From: Actinophytocola sp036555685
GTDB taxonomy: Bacteria > Actinomycetota > Actinomycetes > Mycobacteriales > Pseudonocardiaceae
Length of the DNA stretch: 64,000 bases
Direction: 5' to 3'
Assembly: GCF_036555685.1 (NCBI RefSeq)
Contig: NZ_DATBKY010000172.1
Location: forward strand, 12,635 to 76,634
Below the pieces are notes generated by a model. The model did not search any database and was not told the DNA's origin. It saw only the letters and a list, made by a program, of their open reading frames with translations. The position numbers and the translations under genes were made by a program. How positions within the stretch are numbered: position 1 is the first letter of the stretch; every line of letters starts with the position of its first letter. Shown here piece by piece: positions 35,038-43,988 of the stretch.

Positions 35038-36114
35038 ATGGCCTCGAGGACCGTCCGCGGCGATCGCCCGCGTCCGCGGGGCCCGCTCGCCACCGCCTGG
35101 CGCGGTCCGGCCGGGCGGGTGACGAACCTGGCGCTGCTGACCGCGCTGCTGCTGGCGTTCGCCACCGGCCTCGGCGCGGTCGCGACGGGCTCCGCCACCG
35201 GCCGGTGGGTCGTCATCGCCCACGGGATCGTGGCGATGGCGGTCGTGCTGCTGGTGCCGTGGAAGGGTCGCGTCGTGCGGCGCGGGCTGCGCCGCCACCG
35301 GCTGACCCGCTGGCTGTCGCTGCTGCTCGCGGGCCTCGTGGTGACGACGCTGCTCGCCGGCCTCGGCTACACGACCGGGCTCGTGCGCACCGTCGGCGGC
35401 GTGCTCGTGATGTGGATCCACGTCGCCGCCGCGCTCGTGCTGCTTCCCCTCGCCGTCTGGCACGCCATCGCCCGGCGGCCCCGGCCACGCCGCGCGGACC
35501 TGTCCCGCCGCTCGCTGCTGCGGGCAGGCCTGTTCACGGGTGCCGCGGCCGGCCTGTACCTCGCGCAGACCGCGGTCGTCACCGTCGCCGGCCTGCCCGG
35601 CAGCCGGCGGCGCTTCACCGGCTCCTACGAGGCCGGCTCGTTCGACGCCGCCGCGATGCCCAGCTACTCGTGGCTCGACGACACCACCCCGGTCGTCGAC
35701 CCGGACCGCTGGCGCCTCGCCGTCGACGACGGCCGCACGACGCGTTCGCTCGCACTCGCGGACCTGGCCGCGTTCGGCACGCGCGTGCGCGCCACGCTCG
35801 ACTGCACGTCCGGCTGGTATGCCGAGCACGACTGGGCCGGCGTCCCGGTCCGCGCACTGCTCCCCCACCCCGGCGAGGCACGCAGCGTGCTCGTCCGGTC
35901 CAGCACCGGCTACTGGATCCGCTTGCCCGTCGCCGACCTCGACCGCCTGCTGCTCGCCACGACGATCGACGGCAAGCCCCTACGCCCCGGCCACGGCTAC
36001 CCGGTCCGACTCGTCGCGCCCGGCCGCCGTGGCTTCTGGTGGGTCAAGTGGGTCGACCGGCTCGAGCTCAGCCGAACGCCGTGGTGGTGGCAGTCGCCGT
36101 TCCCGCTCACCTGA
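35038..36114 (+). CDS. Membrane-fused molybdopterin-dependent oxidoreductase
   Basis: 358 residues. The first about 165 residues have four hydrophobic helices with His residues (VIAHGIVAMAVVLLVPW; MWIHVAAALVLLPLAVWHAI), like a small cytochrome-b-type anchor. After RRSLLRAGLFTGAAAG (a further hydrophobic segment) comes a sulfite-oxidase-type molybdopterin domain. Its key Cys is in ATLDCTSGWYAEHDWAGVPV, with later RLVAPGRRGFWWVKWV. Likely a periplasm-facing molybdoenzyme with its electron carrier in one chain; substrate unknown. ATG at 35038. It is divergent from the NRPS operon across about 600 nt. Confidence 0.85.
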   Translation: MASRTVRGDRPRPRGPLATAWRGPAGRVTNLALLTALLLAFATGLGAVATGSATGRWVVIAHGIVAMAVVLLVPWKGRVVRRGLRRHRLTRWLSLLLAGLVVTTLLAGLGYTTGLVRTVGGVLVMWIHVAAALVLLPLAVWHAIARRPRPRRADLSRRSLLRAGLFTGAAAGLYLAQTAVVTVAGLPGSRRRFTGSYEAGSFDAAAMPSYSWLDDTTPVVDPDRWRLAVDDGRTTRSLALADLAAFGTRVRATLDCTSGWYAEHDWAGVPVRALLPHPGEARSVLVRSSTGYWIRLPVADLDRLLLATTIDGKPLRPGHGYPVRLVAPGRRGFWWVKWVDRLELSRTPWWWQSPFPLT

Positions 36115-36116
36115 GC

Positions 36117-37082
36117 TCACATCACGAGGACGAGCTTGCCGCGCGTGCCGGGTGCGAGGACACGCCGGTGTGCCTCGGCGGCCTCCCGCAGCGGCAGCTC
36201 GTCGCCGACGACGGGCGCGAGCGTCCCGGAACCGAGCTTGGCCGCGACCGCGGCGAGGGCGGCGGCCGACTCGGCCGCGGTCGCGTTCCACAGGGCGGTG
36301 CCGTGGATCGTGGCCTCCTTGCGCATCGTGAGGCGCGGGGTGAAGTCGAGCGAGCCGCGGCTGCCGACGACGACGATCCGGCCGTACCGCGCGACGACCT
36401 CGAGGTCGTGGCCGAGGTTGACGTCGGCCAGCATCTCGACGATCACGTCCGGCGCCAGGTCGGCGAGCTCATCGAGGTAGCCGGCGGACGTGTGGTCGAG
36501 GACGTGGTGCGCGCCGGCCGCGCGGACGAGCTCCGCGCCTGCCGGGCTGCCCGCGGTACCGATCACGGTCGCGCCGGCGTCGCGCGCGAGCTGCGTGGCG
36601 GGCAGACCGACACCGCCGCTCGCACCGTGGATCAGCACGGTTTCGCCGGGCTGGAGGGCGGCCTTCTGGAACAGTGCGCGCCACGCCGTCGCGCACGGGA
36701 CGCCGATCGCGGCGCCCTGCCGGAAGGTCAGCGAGCCCGGCAGCGGCCGCACGTCGGCGGCGGCGGTGACGGCGAGCTCCGCGTAGGCGCCGGAGAACCC
36801 CGGCGTGCCCAGCGAGCTCACGAAGACCCGGTCGCCGGGCGACACGGACACGACCCCCGCGCCGACCGCGTCGACCACGCCGGCGCCGTCGAAGCCCGGC
36901 GTGTACGGCAGCTCCGGGGTGAAGAACGCGTAGTGGCCGGTGCGGACGTAGGTGTCGGCGGGGTTGACGCCCGCGGCGTGCAGCCGGACGCGCACCTGCC
37001 CGGCGGCCGGCTCGGGATCGGGCAGCTCCGCGTACTCGAGCACGTCCTCCGCGCCGAACGCCGTGACCCGGACCGCGTGCAC
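36117..37082 (-). CDS. Zinc-free quinone oxidoreductase (MDR family)
   Basis: 321 residues of the medium-chain dehydrogenase/reductase superfamily, QOR branch. The N-terminal fold is AAGVNPADTYVRTG with PYTPGFDGAGVV. The NADPH motif is VLIHGASGGVGLPATQLARD. No zinc-binding cysteines. Cytosolic reduction of quinones or enones with NADPH. GTG at 37082 follows the cupin stop by 1 nt, so the pair forms an operon. It converges on the molybdoenzyme with 2 nt between stops. Confidence 0.9.
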   Translation of the reverse strand: MHAVRVTAFGAEDVLEYAELPDPEPAAGQVRVRLHAAGVNPADTYVRTGHYAFFTPELPYTPGFDGAGVVDAVGAGVVSVSPGDRVFVSSLGTPGFSGAYAELAVTAAADVRPLPGSLTFRQGAAIGVPCATAWRALFQKAALQPGETVLIHGASGGVGLPATQLARDAGATVIGTAGSPAGAELVRAAGAHHVLDHTSAGYLDELADLAPDVIVEMLADVNLGHDLEVVARYGRIVVVGSRGSLDFTPRLTMRKEATIHGTALWNATAAESAAALAAVAAKLGSGTLAPVVGDELPLREAAEAHRRVLAPGTRGKLVLVM

Positions 37083-37083
37083 G

Positions 37084-37482
37084 TCAGTCGCCGGCCTGCT
37101 TGCGGGCGTGGTCGAGCAGCGACTTGCGCGGCGGGTTGAACACGTCGATCTCGCGGCACGTCGTGTCCCTGGTCTGCGCGCCGTGCGGCACCCATGACGG
37201 GATCACGGCGACGTCGCCCGCGCGCATCGTGCGGGTCTCCCCGTCCAAGGTGAACTCGAACTCGCCCTCGAGGACGATCGTGATCTGCTCCTCCTCGTGG
37301 ACGTGCAGCGGGGCGGTCGTGTGCTCCGCGAAGTCCACGAAGTTGACCATGGTGTTCGGCGCGAGCACCGGCCGGAACTCCAGGCCCTCGACGAACTCGA
37401 CGGCCTCGACGTCGCCGACGGTCACGTAGCGGCCGGGCGCGGTCGGCGTGCCACTGGCCTCGGTGCTGAAGTGCTCGGTCAT
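37084..37482 (-). CDS. Cupin domain protein
   Basis: 132 residues, a single cupin_2 barrel. Motif 1 is APLHVHEEEQITIVLEGEFE (His/His/Glu metal ligands) and motif 2 is AGDVAVIPSWVPHGA (His). It probably binds a metal and acts as a small dioxygenase, isomerase or sensor. It is upstream of and nearly touching the quinone reductase, suggesting a shared role in handling aromatic or quinone compounds. Start ATG at 37482. Confidence 0.85.
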   Translation of the reverse strand: MTEHFSTEASGTPTAPGRYVTVGDVEAVEFVEGLEFRPVLAPNTMVNFVDFAEHTTAPLHVHEEEQITIVLEGEFEFTLDGETRTMRAGDVAVIPSWVPHGAQTRDTTCREIDVFNPPRKSLLDHARKQAGD

Positions 37483-37609
37483 GGCAGTTCCGCCTCCCCG
37501 GGATCAACCCTGTTGGTCGCCTTTGATCGAATCAGTGCGGTCGAGCACGTACCTGTGGCTCTGTCGCGTCCCGGTCCCCTTGGCTGCGGTTGGGGAGCGC
37601 ACGGTCCTG

Positions 37610-38125
37610 TCACGGTTCCTCCCGGTGCGGCGTCGTCGAAGTGGCTGCCAGGCTGGTCAGTACCCGCTTGGCGAAGTTGTCGGGTGTGTAGGCGTAGAGG
37701 ACGAGCGCGGTCTCGGTGTGCCGGATGCCGGGCAGGGCGAGCAGGCGTTCGAAGTACACCTCGTTGAGGTGGTCCTGGTCGCGCACCCGCAGCCGCACCT
37801 GCAGGTCGTCCTTGCCGGTCACCAGGTCGACGGCCTCGACCTCGGGGATCTGCACGACCTTCCGCGCCAGCTCGCGCTGGTTGTCGCTGCGCTCGGAGGC
37901 GATGCCGACGACGACCGTGAGCGACCGGCCGAGCAGCGCGTAGTCGAGCTCCGCGCGGTAGCCCCGGATCACGCCGAGCGACTCGAGCCGGCCGATCCGA
38001 TCGGCGACCGCGGGCGGCGACATGCCGACCGCCCGGGCGATCGCGCGCTGGGATAGCCGGGCGTCGCCGGAGAGGTACTCGAGGATCTGCACGTCCGTCT
38101 CGTCGAGGCGCGGCGGCAGCGGCAC
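37610..38125 (-). CDS. Lrp/AsnC family transcriptional regulator
   Basis: 171 residues. The N-terminal winged helix-turn-helix is RLDETDVQILEYLSGDARLS, then AIARAVGMSPPAVADRI. The C-terminal RAM ligand domain is VQIPEVEAVDLVTGKDDLQV. GTG at 38125 is chosen because AAGGAG lies 6 nt upstream; a longer frame to 38164 has no such site. It is divergent from an aminotransferase across 96 nt that holds a long inverted repeat. The usual Lrp arrangement is autorepression plus amino-acid-dependent control of the neighbour. Confidence 0.92.
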   Translation of the reverse strand: MPLPPRLDETDVQILEYLSGDARLSQRAIARAVGMSPPAVADRIGRLESLGVIRGYRAELDYALLGRSLTVVVGIASERSDNQRELARKVVQIPEVEAVDLVTGKDDLQVRLRVRDQDHLNEVYFERLLALPGIRHTETALVLYAYTPDNFAKRVLTSLAATSTTPHREEP

Positions 38126-38173
38126 GGAAATCTCCTTGTCGATTGACACGTCGCGAGCAATCATAGACTGACG

Positions 38174-38207
38174 AACGTAAGACTCAAGCCGATCAAGACC
38201 GTACGTT
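38174..38207. promoter_or_regulatory. Inverted repeat in the Lrp/aminotransferase divergent region
   Basis: AACGTA (38174-38179) and TACGTT (38202-38207) flank a 22-nt spacer; the wider arms CGAACGTA and TACGTTTG match at 7 of 8. Its position between divergent starts suggests a binding site for the Lrp protein. Confidence 0.5.
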
Positions 38208-38221
38208 TGCGAGGATGGGTC

Positions 38222-39391
38222 GTGAAGTACGCAGACCGGGTGCGCCGAGTCGTGCCCTCCGCGATCAGGGACCTGCTGCGGCACGGGGCCGACCCGCGGA
38301 TCATCTCCTTCGGCGGCGGCTACCCGGATCCGGCGCTGTTCCCCATGGCCGAACTGCGCGCGGTCTACGACGAGCTGCTCGCCGGGAACCCGTTGTCCTT
38401 GCAGTACTGCCCGTCCGACGGGCTGCCGGAGCTGCGCGAGCACGTGGCCAAGCGGCTCGCCGCCGACGGCATCGACCGCGGCGCGGACGACGTGCTGATC
38501 ATCCAGGGCGCGCAGCAGGGCCTCGACCTCGCCGGGAAGCTCGTGCTGAACCCGGGCGACACGGTGGTCACGGAGAACCCGACGTTCCTCGGCGCGCTGA
38601 TTGCGTTCAACCCGTTCGAGCCGGACTACGCGCCCGTGCGCACCGACGAGTCCGGAATGGACACCGACGACCTCGCACGCGTGCTGGCCGGGTCGCCACG
38701 GGCTCGGTTGCTGTACACCGTGCCGGAGTTCCAGAACCCGACCGGCGTGACGATGAGCCTCGAGCGCCGGCGCCGGCTCATCGAGCTGGCAAACGAGTAC
38801 GACCTGCTGGTCGTCGAGGACACCCCGTACCGCGCGCTGCGCTACGACGGCGAGCACCTGCCGACGCTGAAGAGCCTCGACACCGAGGGGCGGGTCGTGC
38901 ACCTCGGCAGCTTCTCCAAGATCCTGGCGCCGGGCATGCGTCTCGGCTGGGCCGTGGCCGACGGCGACGTGCTGGAGAAGCTGGGGCTGCTCAAGCTCGC
39001 CGCGGACACGCAGTGCAGCACGCTCAACATGGCGGCCGTGTCGCTGTACCTGGACCGCTACGACATCGACGCGCACATCGTCACGATGCGCGATGCGTAC
39101 CGGCACAAGCGCGACCTGATGCTGGGCATCCTCGACGACGCCTTCCCCGGCACCGTCCGGCACACGACCCCGCAGGGCGGCCTGTTCACCTGGCTCACGT
39201 TCCCGTCCGGCTTCGACACGGTGGCGTTCATGCGCGACGTCGCGCTGCCCGAGGCGCGCGTGGCGTACGTGCCGGGCACGACGTTCTTCCCGACGGAGCC
39301 GGAACACAACCACGCGCGGCTGAACTTCTCCGGCCTGCCGGACGATCGCATCAACGACGGCCTGACCCGGCTGGCCGCGCACCTGCGGTAG
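38222..39391 (+). CDS. PLP-dependent aminotransferase, class I/II
   Basis: 389 residues of fold-type I. Substrate loop: IISFGGGYPDPALFP. PLP region: VPEFQNPTGVTMS and VEDTPYRALRYDG. Schiff-base lysine: LGSFSKILAPGMRLGW. C-terminal Arg: NHARLNFSG. Closest in feel to the 2-aminoadipate/aromatic LysN-like group, acting on an amino acid with 2-oxoglutarate. GTG at 38222 has GAGGA 6 nt upstream. Probably regulated by the divergent Lrp protein, so an amino-acid catabolic role is likely. Confidence 0.92.
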   Translation: MKYADRVRRVVPSAIRDLLRHGADPRIISFGGGYPDPALFPMAELRAVYDELLAGNPLSLQYCPSDGLPELREHVAKRLAADGIDRGADDVLIIQGAQQGLDLAGKLVLNPGDTVVTENPTFLGALIAFNPFEPDYAPVRTDESGMDTDDLARVLAGSPRARLLYTVPEFQNPTGVTMSLERRRRLIELANEYDLLVVEDTPYRALRYDGEHLPTLKSLDTEGRVVHLGSFSKILAPGMRLGWAVADGDVLEKLGLLKLAADTQCSTLNMAAVSLYLDRYDIDAHIVTMRDAYRHKRDLMLGILDDAFPGTVRHTTPQGGLFTWLTFPSGFDTVAFMRDVALPEARVAYVPGTTFFPTEPEHNHARLNFSGLPDDRINDGLTRLAAHLR

Positions 39392-39408
39392 CCGTCAGAG
39401 TAGGCGCC

Positions 39409-40023
39409 ATGACCGGACACCCGGTGTTCGCCGCGTTGTACGACAGGATGAACGGCGCCGCCGAGCGCGAGATCTTCGCGCCGCTGCGGGCCCGCCTGCT
39501 CGCCGACCTGCCCGGCGTCGTGCTCGACGTCGGCGCCGGCACGGGCGCGAACCTCCCGCACTTCCGTGCCGCCACGCGGGTGCACGCGGTCGAGCCCGAC
39601 CCGGCGATGCGGACCCGCCTCACCGCGAAGCTCGACCAGGCGGCCGTGCCCGTGGACGTCACCGCCGCGCCGGCGGAGACGCTGCCGTTCGCGGACGCCG
39701 CCGTGGACGCGGTCGTCTTCACGCTCGTGCTCTGCTCGGTCGCCGACCAGGCGAAGACCCTCGCCGAGGCGCGGCGCGTGCTCAAGCCGGGCGGCCGGCT
39801 CGCGGTTCTCGAGCACGTCCGCAACACCGGCGGCCACGCACGCTGGCAGCGCCTCGCGACCCCGCTGTGCATCTGGCTGGCCGGCGGCTGCCACCCCAAC
39901 CGCGACACCCCCACCGCGATCGAGCAGGCGGGCTTCACCTTCGAGGAACGCGAGATCCTCGACCCGCTTCCCAAGATCGTGCCGACCCGCCCCTGGCTCT
40001 ACGCGACGGCCTCCGTGCGCTGA
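39409..40023 (+). CDS. Class I SAM-dependent methyltransferase
   Basis: 204 residues of the methyltransferase-11 type. Motif I is VVLDVGAGTGANLPHF, followed by VHAVEPDP, AETLPFADAAVDAVVFTLVL and LKPGGRLAVLEHVR. The C-terminus CHPNRDTPTAIEQAGF is typical of actinobacterial phospholipid or UbiE-like methyltransferases. Cytosolic; substrate unknown. ATG at 39409, 17 nt after the aminotransferase stop, so possibly co-transcribed with it. The stop overlaps a small inverted repeat TGACC-GAACA-GGTCA. Confidence 0.85.
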   Translation: MTGHPVFAALYDRMNGAAEREIFAPLRARLLADLPGVVLDVGAGTGANLPHFRAATRVHAVEPDPAMRTRLTAKLDQAAVPVDVTAAPAETLPFADAAVDAVVFTLVLCSVADQAKTLAEARRVLKPGGRLAVLEHVRNTGGHARWQRLATPLCIWLAGGCHPNRDTPTAIEQAGFTFEEREILDPLPKIVPTRPWLYATASVR

Positions 40024-40212
40024 CCGAACAGGTCAGGCGGCCCGCGGTGGAGAAGTCGCAGAGGTTCGCCGGTCGGGGCGGCCGGTCGCAGCTGATCTTC
40101 ACCGCGCCCGCGGCCCACCGCAGCGCGGCGAGGATCGTGGTGCCCGACCGGTCCCGGCACAGCGGAGACAAAACATGGCGGGCGCGCCTGGGCAGATCAG
40201 TAAGGTCGTCCC

Positions 40213-41073
40213 GTGGAACCAGGTGGGGAGGTGTCCGCGCTGCGGGCGCTCATGGACGGTGACCAGGCGCGGGCACGGGCGGAGCTCGCCGCCCGGGTGC
40301 GGCGGCCGCTGCTCAACGCCGCGCTCGCCGCGTACCTCGCGGGCGAGGGCGGCGGGCGGGTGTACGACCAGCCGGCCGCGTTCACGGCGTTCATCCGGGG
40401 TGGCGGCAACATCCGGCTCTACGACGCGACCACCGCCGCGCTCGCCGAGCGGTACGACCGTTTCGGCGTGCGCTCGCTCGTGGACCTCGGGTGCGGGGAC
40501 GGCCGGGCGCTCGTCCCGGCGCTGGCGGCGTCCGGCCACTGCCCCGCGGTGACCTTGGTCGAACCGTCGCCCGCGTTGCTCACCCAAGCAAGTTCGGCGC
40601 TCGACGGGTACGGCGGGGCGGTCACGGCGCACGCCACCGATGCCACCACGTTCGCCACCGGAACGGCCGGTGGGTTCGACCTCGCCGAGTCCACTTTCGC
40701 CCTGCACGCGCTGCCGCACGAGGAACGCGCGGCGATGCTGACCGCGCTGCGCGGGCACGTCGGCCACCTCGTGCTCGCGGAGTTCGACGTGCCCGGCCAC
40801 CCGCCCGGCAGCACCGAGCACCTCACGTTCCTCGCCGACACCTACGAGCAGGGTCTCGCCGAGTACGGCGCCGACCGGGACCTCGTGGCACAAGGGTTCC
40901 TCATGCCCGTCCTCGCCGGGCAGCTCGCACCCGGCGCCACGCGGAGCACCTGGGAGCAGCCGGCCACGGCGTGGGCCGACCAGCTCACCGCGTGCGGTTA
41001 CCGCAACGTCGTGGTCGAGCCCCTGTGCGACTACTGGTCCTCCCCCGCGTTCGTCCTCACCGCCGACGCGTGA
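40213..41073 (+). CDS. Class I SAM-dependent methyltransferase
   Basis: 286 residues. The N-terminal helical part (about 1-90) precedes SLVDLGCGDGRALVPAL (motif I), VTLVEPSPALL and LHALPHEERAAML. Length and the extra helical N-terminus are like small-molecule methyltransferases. The start is taken as GTG at 40213; an in-frame GTG at 40231 is too close to GGGGAGG. The APC permease follows with overlap or 14 nt, so the two are linked. The gap 40024-40212 upstream shows no gene. Confidence 0.8.
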   Translation: MEPGGEVSALRALMDGDQARARAELAARVRRPLLNAALAAYLAGEGGGRVYDQPAAFTAFIRGGGNIRLYDATTAALAERYDRFGVRSLVDLGCGDGRALVPALAASGHCPAVTLVEPSPALLTQASSALDGYGGAVTAHATDATTFATGTAGGFDLAESTFALHALPHEERAAMLTALRGHVGHLVLAEFDVPGHPPGSTEHLTFLADTYEQGLAEYGADRDLVAQGFLMPVLAGQLAPGATRSTWEQPATAWADQLTACGYRNVVVEPLCDYWSSPAFVLTADA

Positions 41074-41087
41074 CGGACGGGTCGCAC

Positions 41088-42335
41088 ATGGACGGTCGGC
41101 TCGCGCGGCGCCTGGGCACGGGCGACGCCGTGGTCATCGGGCTCGGGGCGATGATCGGGGCAGGCGTGTTCGCCGCGTTCGGGCCGGCGGCGCGGGCGGC
41201 CGGCTCCTGGCTGCTCGCCGGCCTCGTGCTCGCCGCCGTGGTCGCCTACTGCAACGCCACCGCCTCGGCGCAGCTGGCCGCCGCGTACCCGACCTCCGGC
41301 GGCACCTACATCTACGGCCGCGAGCGCCTCGGCCACTGGTGGGGCTTCACGGCCGGGTGGGGATTCGTCGCCGGCAAGACCGCCTCGTGCGCGGCGATGG
41401 CACTCACCTTCGCGTCCTACGCCGTGCCCGGTCCGGTGTGGACGCAACGCGCGGCGGCGGTGGCCGCGGTGCTGGCCCTCGCCGCCCTCAACTACCGGGG
41501 CGTCACCAAGACCGCGCTGCTGACCCGCATCCTGGTCGCCGCGAGCCTGACCGCCCTGGCCGTCGTGGTCGTCGGCATCGCGGCCGGCGGCCACGCCGGT
41601 GCCGCGAACCTCGCCGGGCCGGCGCCGAACGCCTACGGCGTCTTCCAGTCCGCGGGGCTGCTGTTCTTCGCCTTCGCCGGCTACGCGCGCATCGCCACCA
41701 TGGGTGAGGAGGTCCGCGATCCGCGGCGCACGATCCCGCGCGCCATCCCCATCGCGCTGCTGATCACCGTCGCGGTCTACGTCGTGGTCGGCTTGGCGGC
41801 GCTGCTCGCGGCGGGCCCGGAGCGGCTGGCCTCGGCCACCGCCCCGCTGGTCGCCGCCGTTCGCGCCGCGGGCGCCGGCGCGCTCGCGCCGGTAGTGCAC
41901 GTCGGGGGCGCGGTCGCGGCGCTCGGCGCGCTGCTGGCGCTGATCGCGGGTGTCGGCCGCACCTGCCTCGCCATGGCCCGCCACCGTGACCTGCCCGCCT
42001 GGCTCGCCGCCGTCCACCCCCGCTTCCTGGTGCCACACCACGCCGAGGTCGCGCTCGCCGTCGTGGTCTGCGTGCTCGTCGCCACGACGGATCTGCGCGG
42101 CGTGATCGGCTTCTCCTCGTTCGGCGTGCTGATCTACTACGCGATCGCCAACACGGCCGCGTACACGCAGCCCCCGGCCCAGCGGCGCTGGCCGCGGGCC
42201 CTGAACGTGCTGGGTGTCGCCGGCTGCCTGGCGCTGGTCGCGACGCTGCCGTGGCAGTCGGTCGTCGCGGGCGTGGGCATGTTCGCCGTCGGGCTGGCCG
42301 GCCGTGCGGCCGTGCGCGCACGATCCCGCGCCTGA
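41088..42335 (+). CDS. APC family amino acid permease
   Basis: 415 residues with about 12 membrane helices. The signature start is VVIGLGAMIGAGVFAAFGPA, followed by YPTSGGTYIYGRERLG and FFAFAGYARIATMGEEVRDP, as in cationic amino acid/APC permeases. It imports or exchanges amino acids or amines across the cell membrane. ATG at 41088 is given; an in-frame GTG at 41070 would overlap the upstream stop as GTGA and is a serious alternative. Confidence 0.9.
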   Translation: MDGRLARRLGTGDAVVIGLGAMIGAGVFAAFGPAARAAGSWLLAGLVLAAVVAYCNATASAQLAAAYPTSGGTYIYGRERLGHWWGFTAGWGFVAGKTASCAAMALTFASYAVPGPVWTQRAAAVAAVLALAALNYRGVTKTALLTRILVAASLTALAVVVVGIAAGGHAGAANLAGPAPNAYGVFQSAGLLFFAFAGYARIATMGEEVRDPRRTIPRAIPIALLITVAVYVVVGLAALLAAGPERLASATAPLVAAVRAAGAGALAPVVHVGGAVAALGALLALIAGVGRTCLAMARHRDLPAWLAAVHPRFLVPHHAEVALAVVVCVLVATTDLRGVIGFSSFGVLIYYAIANTAAYTQPPAQRRWPRALNVLGVAGCLALVATLPWQSVVAGVGMFAVGLAGRAAVRARSRA

Positions 42336-42384
42336 ACGGCGGTTTCCGTACGGATGCGGCCGCGCGGTTGCTAGGTTGTGCGCG

Positions 42385-43980
42385 ATGTCGGAGCGAGGAC
42401 ATACCGGACGGCTCGTCGGCGGGCGGTTCGAGCTGCTGGAGCGGCTGGGCAGCGGGGGCATGGGGACGGTGTGGCGCGCCCGCGATCTGGAGCTGCACCG
42501 CGAGGTGGCGATCAAGGAGGTACGGCCTCCCGACGCCGCCCTCTACGAGCACAGCCCCGAACTGGCCGCGCAGCAACGGGAACGGGTCATGCGCGAGTCC
42601 CGCGCGCTCGCCCGGCTGCAGCACCCCAACGTCGTGTCGATCTACCAGATCCTCGAGAACGAGGGATCGCCGTTCCCGTGGATCGTCATGGAGCTGGTGC
42701 GCGGCACCTCGCTCGACGCCCGCCTGCGCCAGGGCCCGCTCGCACCGCAGGAGGCCGCGCGCATCGGGCGCGGGGTGCTGGGTGCGCTCCGGGCCGCGCA
42801 CGCGGCCGGCATTCACCACCGCGACGTGAAGCCGGGCAACGTCCTGCTGCGACCGGACGGCAGCGCGGTGCTCACCGACTTCGGCATCGCCGCGCTGCGC
42901 GACTCGACCACGCTCACCGCGACCGGCGAGGTGATCGGCTCGCCGGAGTACATCGCGCCGGAGCGGCTGCACGGCGACGAGACGCAGACCGCCTCGGATC
43001 TGTGGTCGCTCGCGATGCTGCTCTACGTCGCCGTCGAGGGCTACCACCCGATGCGGCGGGCGAGCACGATGGCGACGCTCGCCGCGGTGATGACCGAGCC
43101 GGTGCCGCCACCCCGCCGGGCCGGATCGCTGACGTCCACCCTCACCTCGGTCCTCGTCCCCGACCCGGCCGCCCGGCCCAACGGCGAGCAGCTCGACCGG
43201 ATGCTCGCCGCCGCCGAAGCCGGTGTGCCCTCCGGCCCGCAGTACCAGCAGCAGTTCCGGCCACCGCCCCGGTACCCGCAGCCGGCTGTGCCGAGCTACC
43301 AGCAGCCGCCCGAACCCCGACGCAACAAGGCCGGCCTCGTGGCGGCGGCGGTGTCGCTGGCCGCGGTCGTGGCGATCGCGGCCGCCGTGCTGATCATGAC
43401 CCGAACGTTCGCGAAGGACGACACCGGCGGCACCACGAACGCCGGCAGCGGCGAGGGCACCACGACCAACACCGTCGGCTTCCCCGGCACGCAGGCCTCC
43501 CCCGCGCAGACGGTGCCCCCGCCCACGCCGGACGCCGCGGAGAACCTGCTCACCCCCGACGGCGCGCGGACCGCCGTCGCCGCGCTCACCGACGAGATGG
43601 GCGGCACCACGGTGTCCCAGCTCAACATCTACGGCGACTACGCGACGGCGACCGCACCGACCAAGGCGGTGGAGAACGGGTTCGACGCCTTCGAGTACCG
43701 CGACGGCGTGGCCGCCCGCACCGGAGCGGACGGCGTCGACGCCGACCAGGCCGTGCTCGACCTCGCCAAGGTCAACTGGGACGCGATACCCGCGCTGGCG
43801 AAGCGCGCCGCGAAGGACCTGCGCATCGACAAGCCGACCCTGCGCTACCTCGTCGTGCAGCCGGACCTCTTCGACGAGACCCCGGCGATGCTGTACTACC
43901 TCATCGACGACTACGGCGCGGGTTACGTCGAGGCCAACCTGGACGGCAAGGTGCTCAAGGTCTACCCACGAGGCAGCTGA
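42385..43980 (+). CDS. Transmembrane Ser/Thr protein kinase
   Basis: 531 residues. The kinase domain (about 1-275) has the glycine loop LGSGGMGTVWRARD, Lys in HREVAIKEV, catalytic HHRDVKPGNVLL and metal-binding LTDFGIA. A proline-rich juxtamembrane region and one membrane helix (LVAAAVSLAAVVAIAAAVLI) lead to an outer domain of about 190 residues without PASTA repeats (NGFDAFEYRDGVAAR). It probably senses an outside signal and phosphorylates cytosolic targets. ATG at 42385. The outer domain distantly resembles the anchored protein at 60952. Confidence 0.93.
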   Translation: MSERGHTGRLVGGRFELLERLGSGGMGTVWRARDLELHREVAIKEVRPPDAALYEHSPELAAQQRERVMRESRALARLQHPNVVSIYQILENEGSPFPWIVMELVRGTSLDARLRQGPLAPQEAARIGRGVLGALRAAHAAGIHHRDVKPGNVLLRPDGSAVLTDFGIAALRDSTTLTATGEVIGSPEYIAPERLHGDETQTASDLWSLAMLLYVAVEGYHPMRRASTMATLAAVMTEPVPPPRRAGSLTSTLTSVLVPDPAARPNGEQLDRMLAAAEAGVPSGPQYQQQFRPPPRYPQPAVPSYQQPPEPRRNKAGLVAAAVSLAAVVAIAAAVLIMTRTFAKDDTGGTTNAGSGEGTTTNTVGFPGTQASPAQTVPPPTPDAAENLLTPDGARTAVAALTDEMGGTTVSQLNIYGDYATATAPTKAVENGFDAFEYRDGVAARTGADGVDADQAVLDLAKVNWDAIPALAKRAAKDLRIDKPTLRYLVVQPDLFDETPAMLYYLIDDYGAGYVEANLDGKVLKVYPRGS

Positions 43981-43988
43981 CCGTCCAT

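Noticed and set aside
40024..40212. A small gene between two methyltransferase genes
   Set aside because: Short frames exist on both strands but none has a ribosome site or a recognisable sequence.
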